A stretch of DNA of 64,000 bases, from NCBI GenBank assembly GCA_011317545.1, contig WUJK01000006.1, forward strand, positions 744,001-808,000, given 5' to 3'. Origin of the DNA: Coniella vitis (taxonomy: Eukaryota > Ascomycota > Sordariomycetes > Diaporthales > Schizoparmaceae). A program made the position numbers and the translations under genes. Shown here one piece after another: positions 42,281 to 53,544 of this stretch (position 1 is its first letter; every line of letters begins with the position of its first letter). A model generated the notes under the pieces. That model ran no database searches, was not told the origin of the DNA, and saw only the letters and a program-made list of their open reading frames with translations.

Positions 42281-43934
42281 CCCGCCCATCGCACGCTATA
42301 AAGTGGCCCATTGCTGCTCAGATGTGAGAGATCGTCGTCAGAAATGACATGGTGCGCCAACTAAGACATGTGCATCTATTTGCTCGCGGCACTGGCCCGT
42401 CGCAGTGTGTGCTACCCTCCACACCAGGCGTGCGGAAGTGGCTTGGACTTGGCGTGCCAGATCCCTCCACTCACGAGGCTGGGTCATATCATCTGTGTGG
42501 CTGCCATATCGCTGGAGCCATCAACCACACTGCATCTACCATAGTCAACACACTTCCTCACCTCTAGCTCCCGAGGCAGTCGGTTGCACGGCTATCTAGG
42601 CAGAATAGTTCGCAAAAACTTGCTAGACCGGTGCGTTGACGATACCAAGTAGATCTTGCTTGGTTCAGACGCGCGTCATCCACCACCGGGAGTCAAAAGC
42701 CCAAAGGAGTGCGGCGCGACAAGCCGGCGCATGTGAATGATATAATGAGATAGGCTGGCGCAAGCTGGCCCTTGGAAGATCTCTCTTATGTGTTCTTTAT
42801 CCTAAAAGGTCAGCGGTGAATCTTACCCCAGCGCTTTGACACGTGTAGGATGACGGCCCGACGTACAGGTTGAGTAGCCGCTCACCGAATGTAGACTGCT
42901 TCTCACCTCCAAGGATTGTGTGTTTCGTTGTATTGTACTATGTAGATGGCTCGATGACTAGCTGGTGATAGAACGCAATCTCTGCACTCGCACGCACCAA
43001 TCATTCTTGCACCAATATGCGGAGCGCTGTGCGGGTTGGCAATGTGACGAGTTGGAAGTGTGATTGAGTCTAGACGACTAGCAAATCAATTTGGTTGCTG
43101 CATATTGCGTAGATTCCTTGCATTAGCAATTTTGAAGTGATGAGTCGCGGTTCAAAAAGCCATCTCCTTGGTGACCGTCCTTCGTAGTTCTGCACAGCTC
43201 CGATACTACTAAACAATAGTAGGACCATTCGGAATGCCGCTGGTTCGGGACCCCACCCTCCATACAGGCGCACCCTCAGCAGCTTCGGCTCATGTTCCGA
43301 AATGGTGTGATGATGTTGCCATGCGTTGAAATGGCGCCTGTCAACCAGCCAAGAGTACTAGTAATCTTGCACCCGCCGGGTCTGAAGCGGACAGCTTTAC
43401 TGCTCTAGGTCTGTACCATAGTACGCAGGAGATGCTGCTCACATCCGTTGACCCCAGCTGTCTCTTATGAGGAGTGTCTTGACAGCATACCTTAATGCCT
43501 GGGTCTTTGCTATGCTCAAAGAGCACCAGATAAGAAAGCAGTCACAAAAACAAGGAAGCCTGGTAGTACCAGCTGGCGTTGTTGAGAATGACATATATGC
43601 TGAGATTGCGCTTTGCACGAGACCTACGTTAAGATATCATGCCAAGAAAAAGTCAAAAGAGATCAAATGTGCACGCAACAGCGCATCTTAATGACATACA
43701 GCCTAACGAACGGGGTGAATGCCCGATTCGCAGGTTCGCCCGTGCTAATAACACCTCGACCAAGAAGAAGAGAGGGGCGCGTGGAAAACAAGGCACTACT
43801 CAACAAGATGCACGCATAGGTATCCGTCAAAGATGCGCATGCAGGGTGTAGGAGGACATACAATGATACAATTGGCTATTAAACGGAATGCGTGTGGTGG
43901 AGTCCAGTCAAAGAGTAGTCCGATCCGCGCAACG

Positions 43935-45836
43935 CTAGAAAGTGCTGGTTGCCAGCCGACTTGCTGCATTTCGAGCATCCACCCGGTCTTCATCATCCTC
44001 TTCGTTGAGGCCTGGGAGCCCAGCCGGAGCCCGGTTGCTCTCCTCTTCGGTCTCTGCTTCCTCCCCGATGTTGGGAGTCAAGCCGGGCATAGATCTTCCC
44101 ATGGTGTCTACAGAGCGTCTTGGCACTCCGCTCCATGCGTCTCCCTTTGGCCCTTGACTGGACGCCATGCTGGTCCGCCGTACTGTAGGGTGCGACTCAC
44201 GCCCTAGTCGACTGAGCCCACCAGAAGCGTCGATTGCCCGCACATCAGGCCGCACGTTTTCCAGGAGGGCCAGCGTCCTCCGCTCCGCCTCAATCTCCTT
44301 GCACACAAACTCCCGGATACTCCCGCGCAGATCTGCTGTAGTCCTTGCAAACCATTTACGGCGGTCTTGTACCAAGTTCTGTGTCACCCTAGACGTCTTT
44401 TGGTACAAGTACTCTTGGTTTTGCTTCGCATCGTCTAATGCCGCAATCGCTTCATCAACCTTTTCTCGTCGGACGTTGGTGCTAGCTTTGAGGCGATCCG
44501 TTGCATTGAGCTTGCTTCGGGTATTTTCCTGGGCCTGTATAAATTCCCGAATGAGTAGTTGCCGATTAGTGAGAGTCTCCTTGACAATGAAAGCATCGTT
44601 CGAATGATACTGAAAGGGATCGCCCAGAGAGAAGGCCTCGGCAGTCGCTTGGGCTTGTTGAGAGTCTCCAACAGTCTGAATGATCTTTCCCAGCTTTCGA
44701 TAAGCGTTCGCAAGCCCCTGGTGAGGCTCCTGAACATGCATGGCCCCGAGTCTCACGCCGAAATCAGCCTGTGACAAACCCAAGCCTATTATTCTGTTAG
44801 TGATCAAGAGACACGCAAAGCGTGGCAGCGATATGAACTAACCTCGGCGAGCCTTGACCAACTTGTCAACTTTGTGGCCAGCGTCCATGGAGCCAAGGTA
44901 GAAGAGCTTGACGATTGGCCGTGCCTCCGACAACTCTGGAGTGTCATCAGGGGGAGGTGCGAACTGTTTTAGAAGCTTACGCCGTACACCTGTAGCAGGC
45001 TGCTTTTTCTTCATCATAGGGCTGTATCCAAAGTCGCTTTCCACAAAGAGGACCATCTCGTCGTCGCGCATGAGGACCTCGTTGCTACAAACATAATTGA
45101 ACCACCGCTGCATGAGAGCCTTGACTCTAATCTCATCTTCATCGGTACCAGCCCCAGCAGATGTCAGAGGCGGTGGCACGGCAGGAACCATTGCTTCTGG
45201 ATTTGCGGAAATCAAGTGTTCAGCCAGCTTGACAAATTCGGAGTGGAGGCGCCGAACGTCTCGGAACTGGGTCGTTCGAAATTTGGGGAGATTGGTCTAT
45301 CAATGGTCAGCGCCCAGAGACGCGCTTGTGGATATGTTGGCTATTGGTGCTTGCCAACTCACATGCACATCGAATCTCAATATAGGGTCTTTTCGAGCCG
45401 CACGCTCCAGCCCCGTAATCTTGGCTTGAAGCTTGTATGCTGGCTGCGTCGGCTTGCGAACCTGCCCTTGACCATGCGTCTGCTCACGATCATTATGCGC
45501 TGTAGGAGATAGGTTTTCGTCGTGGTATCCAGACTGCTGATAACCAGCTGGCGCATCGAGTCGTGCAGGCTCCGGGAGGCGGGTTCGTGCGTCGTCGTCA
45601 GATATTGTACTAGCTGTCCCTGGTCTCCTGTAGTCACGGCCTGGCGATGCGAATCCCTCGTCGTTGTTAACAGCCCCAAAGCCATTGTCGGGGATCTGTG
45701 CCCCGAAAGCAGGAGACGACGGGGGCTCGTCTACTAATGAGCCATATGTGGGCTGGCTGGGCTGGGGCGAAGAACTGCCCCAAGGCGAAGAGTCCGCCGC
45801 ATGGTCGGCTTCGTGAATAGAGGCACTATAGTCCAT
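43935..45836 (-). CDS. VPS17: Retromer sorting nexin Vps17 (PX-BAR)
   Basis: Vps17 pairs with Vps5 to form the membrane-bending half of retromer for endosome-to-Golgi retrieval (family knowledge). Three exons, 45836-45363, 45296-44843 and 44785-43935, give 592 aa; introns are 66 and 57 nt. The ATG at 45836 starts MDYSASIHEADHAADSSPWG. Residues 1-130 are disordered. The PX domain (about 134-270) includes YKLQAKITGLERAARKDPI, the splice to TNLPKFRTTQFRDVRRLHSE and LMRDDEMVLFVESDFGY. The BAR-like helical region (about 305-520) includes QADFGVRLGAMHVQEPHQGL and ATDRLKASTNVRREKVDEAI. The tail is Ser/Pro/acidic. It is head-to-head with the Mef2 gene. Confidence 0.9.
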
Positions 45837-46410
45837 TACGAAAGAAGTTTGGGACAGGGCGCGAAATTCTCGTTGGGGCGTTGGGATGAAAGAGGGTGGC
45901 GTTGCGTGGTGCAAGTCGCTGGTAGCTTGTCAGCTCCAATGTTCGGAGCAGCGTGTGATGCTGTGCAAGAATGAACCCACGGCAGTGTGGAAGAGGTATA
46001 CGAAGGCGTTGCCTAGCACTTTGAGCGTTGCGGAAGAGACAAGATTCAACACACGTGGACGGGCGTGCAAGATTCTCCTTGGCGTGCCTGCTGTGATGCG
46101 CAACGCGGAGCGGAGGGGATGACGATGCTAAGAAGCTGACGGAGTTGAAGGAGAGAGCCGGTTGGAAGTGGGCTGCAGGGCTACCGAACTAATCCTATTT
46201 GGGCATAGCATGGACTTGCAGCGAGTGCTTCGGTACTTGGGTGCTGTTCCCCAAAGTACGCACGCACATGGTACGTCGGGGCAGGGATTTGCGGCGTCCA
46301 GCTTGAGCTCGTTCGCCTGCCTCCCAAAAACAATTGGAAACCCAGAATTTATTCTCACGAGCTCAGAGACGCCGACTGTCTTTGAGCTTGTGACTGTCCA
46401 ATGCGCTGAA
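45837..46410. promoter_or_regulatory. Divergent region between VPS17 and MEF2 genes
   Basis: About 570 bp. The plus-strand frame of MEF2 is open upstream of the chosen ATG back to about 46162 and includes another ATG at 46210, so part of this may be coding or leader. No TATA box was recognised. Confidence 0.45.
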
Positions 46411-49123
46411 ATGCCGCTGTCAGTCTGCTTCATCCGAGGACGCAGACAGCAGTCTGCAAAACTAGCTGGTCTGTGTACTGAAGCCGCAATCTACCGTTCT
46501 TATTATGGCTGCGGTGCGCAGCAACGCGCCGTCTTGAGGCCTGCTGCTCGACGATGGGCTCAGACTGCTGCTCCGCGCGCTCACCATGAGGCCCACGTCG
46601 AGAACATCCGCAACATTGGCATCATAGCTCATGTGGACGCAGTATGTCATCGGCTATGTTCTCATGTTTGTCAGACAGTGCTTGGCTGAATGATGTAATT
46701 CAATCCAGGGCAAGACTACCACAACAGAGCGCATGCTCTACTACAGTGGCTCGACACGACATCTAGGAAGTATGGCGTTGCTCTGTTACGCTACAGCAAT
46801 AGAATTGATGTGCTAATCTACGTCCTCGCCAGATGTCGACCATGGTGATACCGTCACAGACTTTCTGCCCATGGAGCGAGAGAGGGGCATTACCATCCAG
46901 TCAGCAGCTGCTTCCTTCAATTGGCCCAGAATTGAAGACGTGCAGCCTGGAAGCGAGTCCAAAACCATCAACCTGATCGACACGCCTGGTCACCAGGATT
47001 TCCAGTATGAGGTACTTCGCTGCATGCCTGTTCTTGACGGTGCTGTCTGTGTCATGGACTCTGTCAAGGGTGTCGAAGCTCACACAGAACGAGTTTGGGC
47101 AGCAGCTCAGCAATTCAAGATTCCAAGAATCATATTTGTCAATAAGCTCGACCGGGACGGAGCCTCATTTAGGAAGTCGGTTCTCGACATCGCATCCAGG
47201 CTCAAGGCATGGCCTCTCGTCTGCCAGATCCCTTGGTGGGCTGGCGATGACTTTGTGGGCGTCATCGACGTTATTAAGCGAGTGGGTTATAAGTGGACGT
47301 CTGGCGGTGGAAGAAAATCTTTCAACAAAGAAGCCTTGATCAGCGCTCTCGAATCGGAGAATCCTTCGCTTATTGGAGAAATTGATACTGCTCGGGAGCA
47401 ACTTGTCGAACGGCTTTGTGAGGTGGACGACGAGATCGCGGTGGCATTTGCAGACCAGGGTGCGGACCTTGCCGAGCAAGTCATCAAGCAGAGCATTCGC
47501 CGAGCTATTAGCGACGGCAACGGCTCTGTTGCTCCTGTTTTTGCTGGAGCCAGTCTGAGAAATATTGGCGTTGAGCCTCTTCTGGATGGCGTGGTTGAGT
47601 ACCTCCCCAGTCCCGAGGAACGGCCTGCAGTTGAAGTGAGGACGTCTCAGGGGACGCGCAAGGTGGAAGAAGTCATTGCACAAGAGACGGCTAAACTGAA
47701 GCAAAAGAATGCAAACATTGCTGTGGCATCCGTGTTCAAGGTCATTAGTGACCCTCACAGGGGAATGCTGAGTTTTGTTCGTGTATACCATGGCACCTTG
47801 CAGCGCAACGGCACGATGTGGAACTCGACGCAGCGGGTGACCGAGAAGCCTCTGGTCATGATGCAAGTCCTGGCCAACAAGCATCACGATATCCCGCATC
47901 TCAAGGTTGGTGGTATCGGTGCGCTTGCCGGCTTAAAGCACGCACGCACCGGTGATACGCTGGTCATAACTCCTGAAAAGGGAACAGACACGCTCATGAA
48001 GAGCATGCAGATCCGACCAGCAGTCATCCCACCTGCCGTCACCTTTATTTCCATCGAGCCTTTTTCCCAGACCAATGAGGAAGCGCTGGAGAAGGTACTT
48101 AGGGATGCCTCGCGAGAAGACCCGAGTCTGCGGTGGATCAAAGATGAGAAGGCTGGCCACTACATCCTTTCCGGCATGGGACTTCTTCACCTTGAGGTGG
48201 CCATTGATAATCTCAAAAGGCACAAGATAGATGCGCTCTTCGGCACCATTCAAGTCGACTACAAGGAGTGTATCACATCACAGTTGGAACCAGAGCACTA
48301 TCTCATCGACCGCCCAGTAGCAGGCAAGCCAGGAAAGACATCGTGCACTGCTACGGTGCAGCCTCTGGACGTGGAAGATCTAGAAGCTGGGGGGTCCTGG
48401 AAAGACCAAGCCACGCGCCTCGGCTACCCTGATTTGGACACTTCTGAACTTTTGTACCGTTCCAGCATTGAAAGAGACGGCAACTTGATCAACGTCTACG
48501 TTGTGCACCCATTAAGCGACCCGAAGCTGTTCGATATTGATTCTATCTGCACCAACCTCCAGAACGGAGCCTTTTCGGCCTTGTACAGGGGACCGAGGAA
48601 AGGATACCCGCTGCATGGTTGCAACATCGATATTGTTCTGGACTGCCAAAAAGACTTCTTTGGTCTTGCATCACCTGGTCATTACCAACAAACAGGCTAC
48701 CATGCGATTCGAAATGCCCTCAAGAAAGCTGAGGAGAGGGATACGGTGGCGCTACTTGAGCCTGTGATGAAGGTGGACATTGTCTGTCCTGAGTCGGTGA
48801 CTGCACAAGTACGGCACGACCTCGCTTCGCGGCATGGTGGGCATGTGCTCGAAACCGAGGATGTGAGCGAGAACGCATCTGGAGAGGGCGAGATCAACCT
48901 TGACGAGGTGTACGCACCACCAGACCCGTATGAGTCTATCTCTAGCCTGCGCGAGGATAAGAAGGGCACTTTGCGGATGCTGAAACTCAAAGCAAAGGTG
49001 CCGTTGAAAGATATGCTGAGCTATGATCAACACCTCCGGAGCTTGACCGAAGGGAGACACTCCATACAAATGGAACTGGATACGTTCGAGAGGGTAACAA
49101 GTAACAGAGAAAAGCTACTTTGA
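46411..49123 (+). CDS. MEF2: Mitochondrial elongation factor G2 (ribosome-releasing factor 2)
   Basis: GTPase that splits mitochondrial ribosomes with the recycling factor after termination (family knowledge). Exons 46411-46641, 46709-46769 and 46833-49123 give 860 aa. The N-terminus has a basic segment (RPAARRW) suited to mitochondrial import. GTPase motifs: the P-loop AHVDA-GKTTTTE spans intron 1; G2 lies in ERERGITIQS (about 112-121); G3 is DTPGHQDF (147-154); G4 is NKLD (201-204). TTTTERMLYYSG and DTVTDFLPMERERG are EF-G2-like and separate it from EF-G1. Domains II-V follow, including GMGLLHLEVAIDNLKRH and the C-terminal LRSLTEGRHSIQMELD. The start is uncertain: ATG 46210 would add 67 residues. 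Confidence 0.9.
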
Positions 49124-49580
49124 ATTATCTAGTACTATGATAGGAATGAATTCTGTAAAGCAGTGGCCGAATGAAAACCCTACTCGAGGAAATTAATGTG
49201 TCTTCTGGGCTTGGTTATTCGGTATCAGGGGAGGGCGGACCGGCATACACAGGCCTCTCATCCAGTACGACTGCGATAAACATAGCGCTTGGCAGGGCAA
49301 CTACAGAAGGGCTGAGACCTGAATCCTTGTTCTTGATGTCCCTTATGAATCCTGTCTAGTACCTAGCTACGCTGCACCTTAATCCAAAGTGGGGCTACAG
49401 TCACTTTTAACACCAAATCCAATGCATCAGAGCTCTTGCATTTGCTCATGGACTCATCACGAACCCGAACCAGCAATGCCACTTACTGTACTGTCCCTGT
49501 TTGCGACAATTTCCACTTCTTAGCCAAGGTACCTTTGATCTCTGCAGTCTCAGTTGAACTTTCAACAACTGTACACTAAC
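49124..49580. other. Intergenic region between MEF2 and the cyclin gene
   Basis: About 460 bp between tandem genes; no reading frame or repeat of note. Likely the 3' end of MEF2 plus the promoter of the cyclin gene. Confidence 0.5.
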
Positions 49581-50711
49581 ATGTCAAAAAGGCTCCGCTC
49601 TACTGAACTTTTCGATTACCAAGAGAAGGAAGGATATCACAGCTTGTTGCGGCGGGCCGTTGTGCCGTCGAAGTATAGGCGGCCGAAGATGGGGCACATG
49701 ACGAACCCTCTGGCGAGCGCCGAGCAGCTGTATCTGAGGAATAGCTTGAACTCCCTTCCCAATGACCTGCAAGACGTAGTCTTTTATACAACGCAGTGCT
49801 TGACGCAAGCAGCCGGTATACTCCTCCAGCTCCCACAGGCTGTCACCGCGCAGGCGAATGTTGTCCTGGCGAGATACTGGCTCGCAGAGTCGAGGCCCCT
49901 CATGACAAGCGAGTTTAGCGTCAGTTTCTCGGTCATCTTTGTCTCCTGGTGCAGCATTTGACGGCTAACTTTTGTCTTGTAAAAGGATGTTTCCGCGGCC
50001 TGCATCTTTCTTATTGCCAAACTCGGCCCGCGGCCACGCTCAGCGCGAGACATCTCAAACGTCTATGCATATCTACTTTCCACCAACTCCTCTTTCATGC
50101 GTGATAAGCGCATGCCGCCGCCTTCTAACGACGCAGGATCCTACTATCTTAGTGATTCAGACTACTACGCCTTCCACAGCAGAGTACTCGCGCTTGAAGC
50201 ACGCATACTATATACACTCTCGTTTGACACACACGTGGCGCTCCCACACCCTCTAGCCATCACTTACCTCCAGGCTCTGGACTTTTGCAATCATCAGTCA
50301 AGGGAAGAGCTTTCAAGGAGGGTGATCGAGTATCTGAACACAGCGCTGCTGTCGCCGCAGCTGCTGTACTTGACGCATCAGCCCAACATGCTCGCGGTAG
50401 CGGCGATCTACACCGCTGCCAAGGATGTCGGTGCGAGAATGCCCGAATGCGAGTGGTGGGAAGTCTTTGATGTCGAACGAGAAGAGCTGGGCTTCTTGGT
50501 AGTGGCGATGAGGAGTCTGGAAGCATGGGTGCGGAGGCAGAAGGAGGAATTTGCTGTTATGAGCCAGGGAATGGTGACGCGTAAGATGCTTCAAACTGAG
50601 CTTAAGAAGTGGGCAGTGCATCACGGCAATGGCAACCAAGGAGAAGACGAGGAGGACGTGCTGATGGGGCAAATGGATGAGAAAGCGACGGAACTTGGAG
50701 CCCAAACCTGA
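49581..50711 (+). CDS. Cyclin-L-like protein
   Basis: Two exons, 49581-49919 and 49986-50711, give 354 aa. The 66-nt intron has branch-like gctaac and joins MTSEFS to DVSAACIFLIAKLGPRPRSA. The N-terminus is MSKRLRSTELFDYQEKEGYH. The cyclin box is recognisable from QCLTQAAGILLQLPQAVTAQ, ANVVLARYWLAES and the exon-2 segment RDISNVYAYL, matching cyclin L/T-type transcription cyclins. A second cyclin repeat continues with HSRVLALEARILYTLSFDTH, VALPHPLAITYLQAL and LAVAAIYTAAKDVG. The C-terminus is acidic. By family knowledge it would partner a CDK11- or CDK9-type kinase and link transcription with splicing. The exact subclass (L, T or K) is uncertain. Confidence 0.82.
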
Positions 50712-51305
50712 TTATCTGGCCAGAACCGACCCGGAAAAGAAACCCCCAAAGAACAACAGGGGGAAAAAAGCTGGCAACATTGGGGAGTCCTAGACGCAAC
50801 CGAATTGCAGAAAATAAAGACGAAGTCAAGGGATTGGATACTCGCATTTTGGCATTACCTAACTAGTCAACTTTGGAATCACAGTCGATTCGCACGGATT
50901 TTTCGATTATAGGACTGGTATTGCTTGTCTTTCGCGATATCCTATACCACGGTATGATAGTCGAGATAATGGTAGGGCACAGTGCAGCCGCTCCATTGTC
51001 TGACCGCAAGTACATTGTTTCCAGACTATCCTGCTAATATTATCGGGTCATTTAGGCTGAGCTTGACCCGCATGCCTGGTTATGCTTATCCGTTATGCGT
51101 ATACAGTTTCGAGTTCTACAACTCACACTAAGCGTTATGCCACCTTGATTTAAGAAGCACGGTAGTTTCTCACCAGTCTCTCTCCTCGTTATGTTAGACT
51201 TTCCACGAATGCGTCGATGCGTTACCTTTACCCAACATTGAGAATTCATTGCCGCCAAAATTGAAAAGTTTTCCAGTATCTTCTTTCTTCTGATTGTGTT
51301 CCACC
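50712..51305. other. Intergenic region before the bZIP gene
   Basis: About 590 bp, AT-richer towards the bZIP start, no gene seen. Confidence 0.5.
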
Positions 51306-52552
51306 ATGTCGTCGGCCGGCCAATATACAACGAACAAGCCTCGGAAAAGGCAAAGGATCTACAAGGCCCCGGCCCCAGTGGCCGTGCCAGACATACACGA
51401 TGATGCAGCAGAAAGGAAGAGGGCCTTGAATGTATTGGCGCAACGTAGATACCGTGAGTGGGAGGGAGCAGTGCCATGGCGTCAATAAACCGACCGTACA
51501 CTTACAATCCTCCAGGGGAGCGTAAACGACAAAGCCGCCAAGCCAGCTCGAAGCATAATGGGACAGGCTCGTCGCAGCAAATAGCAGAGACAACTGCATC
51601 CACGTCGGACACTCTATGCGGCAGCACAGATTCAACTCATCCTTCTCCAGCGGTAAACAACCAGATTGAGTGCTCTGGCTCATCACCAGATCCAGATCCA
51701 CTCACTCTGGAGAGCACGAAGAATGGCAGCGAGCTTGACGCCGATGCCGCCGCCGCCGCTGCTATCGTGAATTGTGACATATTGAGCAGATTCGATGCAA
51801 CCGAGTTCGGAAACTTCAACAACTGGTTCGGTAGCTCATCTGAGTATGCTTCTAGCCCTCCGTTGAGGATGTCATTATCAGATGACAGCACATTCACAAG
51901 CCCCCAAAATACCCCGTTAGCAACCACTATCGATCCAATGGTACTCTTTGGGACTGCAGGAGGCGGAGGAGCAGTCGGTGGTGATGGTGATGGTGGTGGC
52001 AGTCGCAATATCATGCAAGCCGACAACTCCTCACCGGAACTTCACTCTTTACCAGTCCTCAGCCTCAATCTTCTTCGGGCATTTATGCGCATAGCCGCTC
52101 GTCTAGGCTGCGCGAACGCCAATCTCTGGGACATTAACGCGCTCTCCCCTTTCAGCGACCTGTTGTCGCCCACACTGCATCTTCCCAAGACATGGCAGCC
52201 CACTACAGCACAGTTACTGATCCCGCACCACCCTCTCTTGGATTTCCTGCCTTGGCCGTCGGTGCGCGAGAAGATACTCTACATATTCACGCTGCCGGAG
52301 GATATGCGACCTGCGGTTGCTCAAGTGCCCACGGCATTGGTGCAGTTTGTGTACGACTTGGAACACAGTGCAGAAGGTGTGCGGATCTGGGGGGAGGATA
52401 TATATGATCCGTCCTGCTGGGAGGTAGGACAAGTGTTTTTCGAAAAGTGGTGGTTCCTTTTTGATTCAGAGATCATCAAGCAGAGTAACTACTGGCGGGA
52501 GCGCCGGGGCGCTGCAAAGTTGAGAATAACTTCTGGCCATGCGAGACCATGA
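51306..52552 (+). CDS. bZIP-type transcription factor with DUF3425 domain
   Basis: Two exons, 51306-51453 and 51516-52552, give 394 aa. The ATG is in strong context (ccaccATG). The basic region AAERKRALNVLAQRRYRERKR is interrupted by a phase-1 intron (51454-51515, 62 nt). The leucine zipper after it is very weak. The middle is Ser/Thr/Asp-rich with an Ala run and a Gly-rich stretch, probably an activation segment. The DUF3425 domain fills the C-terminus: LHLPKTWQPTTAQLLIPHH, DFLPWPSVREKILYIF, YDPSCWEVGQVFFEKWWFLF, and a final basic helix. Such factors are numerous in Pezizomycotina and often act in stress or secondary metabolism; no target can be inferred and no metabolite cluster is adjacent. 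Confidence 0.88.
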
Positions 52553-53544
52553 TCACGGCTCAACGCTTCCGGTTTCTGGGACCTGGGCAAGTTGAGAGCC
52601 AGGAACGGACCTGTCCAGAATGCGACACCACAATTGGCATTGTAACAATAGCCTAGGTACTACATCGGCACATCCACAGTTACATGGTAGAGCCCTACTC
52701 AATCAGATGGCTTATATCGCGGAGCCATAATTGCGCACGGTAATTGCTATGCTTTTTGCCTACAAGGATTCGATATTCCATGTCCATTATGCAGCCCCTG
52801 AACCGCCAGCGATCGTCAGGAGGCCTCGAACGAGGCTGGGGCTCCAGCAAATAGCAGATACAGGATGCACTGAAGAGCGGCGTCCAACAGGTTTGAGTGG
52901 CAGTTATCAGCATGGCATTAGTAAAGTAAAGACGGTGAAAATAGGCTGTTGTTTGGCTTACTGTGTACAGGACCTGGCCAGTGGTACATGATGATGTCAA
53001 TTGGGGGCTGCATACGATTCAAGTCTCTGTAAATGCGCACTGAGTGCTCCGGATAGCGCTGCCAAAATAGCACTAAAGGGGTCAGATGGGCCCTGTTTCA
53101 CAGGCAATGAGCTCATATGATAGGCTGTGGAGCTAGGCCTGCAGTCACATGCCCATGCCAGCAATTCGTTTTGCTAGGACCGTAGTCCTTTCCTCCAAAA
53201 CCACCAACCCTTGGCTTTCCTTGTTGGGTAACCAAACATTCTTCTCCCTACTTACATCCTTTCAAACACTTGCCAATCGCGCCATGCCATCCTGTGCGCA
53301 TTCTCCAAATCGAAAATGATGTGCAAATCCGATGACACGCAGTCTTGACCCATCAACACCTCCTTCTAGTAACACCGCCCCGCGCACGCGCTCCGTGCCC
53401 GTAACCGTCAGTTCCAGGGGCGCGAGTTTACATAGTAGGCTCTCGGAGTCTGAGTTTCTTCCGAGCGGAATGCCTGTAATATAACCCCGAGTCCAAGGCA
53501 ACATACTCTCCGTCAGACGACATACCAACAATCACACGCACAAC
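52553..53544. other. Intergenic region before the DUF676 esterase gene
   Basis: About 990 bp. No gene seen. It contains TACATAGTA at 53429-53437, only about 110 bp upstream of the next ATG and so probably in the promoter or leader, and a CCTAGGTA half-palindrome at about 52652. Confidence 0.5.

Larger units (their letters stand above)
39208..43934. other. 4.7-kb gap without a credible gene
   Basis: Base composition is ordinary, with no AT-rich decay suggestive of RIP. The longest frame (40764-41666, minus, 300 codons) begins with GTG, lacks motifs and has Ser/Pro/Arg/Cys/His-biased composition. Present are three TACTATGTA/TACATAGTA motifs, two of them flanking a hairpin at 41920-41979, and a (CTG)6 run at 42263-42280. 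No transposon ends or transposase fragments were recognised. The region may hold non-coding transcripts or a long promoter for the dehydrogenase gene. Confidence 0.5.

Noticed and set aside
47165..47899. 244-codon frame antisense to MEF2, and similar long antisense frames elsewhere
   Set aside because: They are shadows of the strongly supported coding strand.
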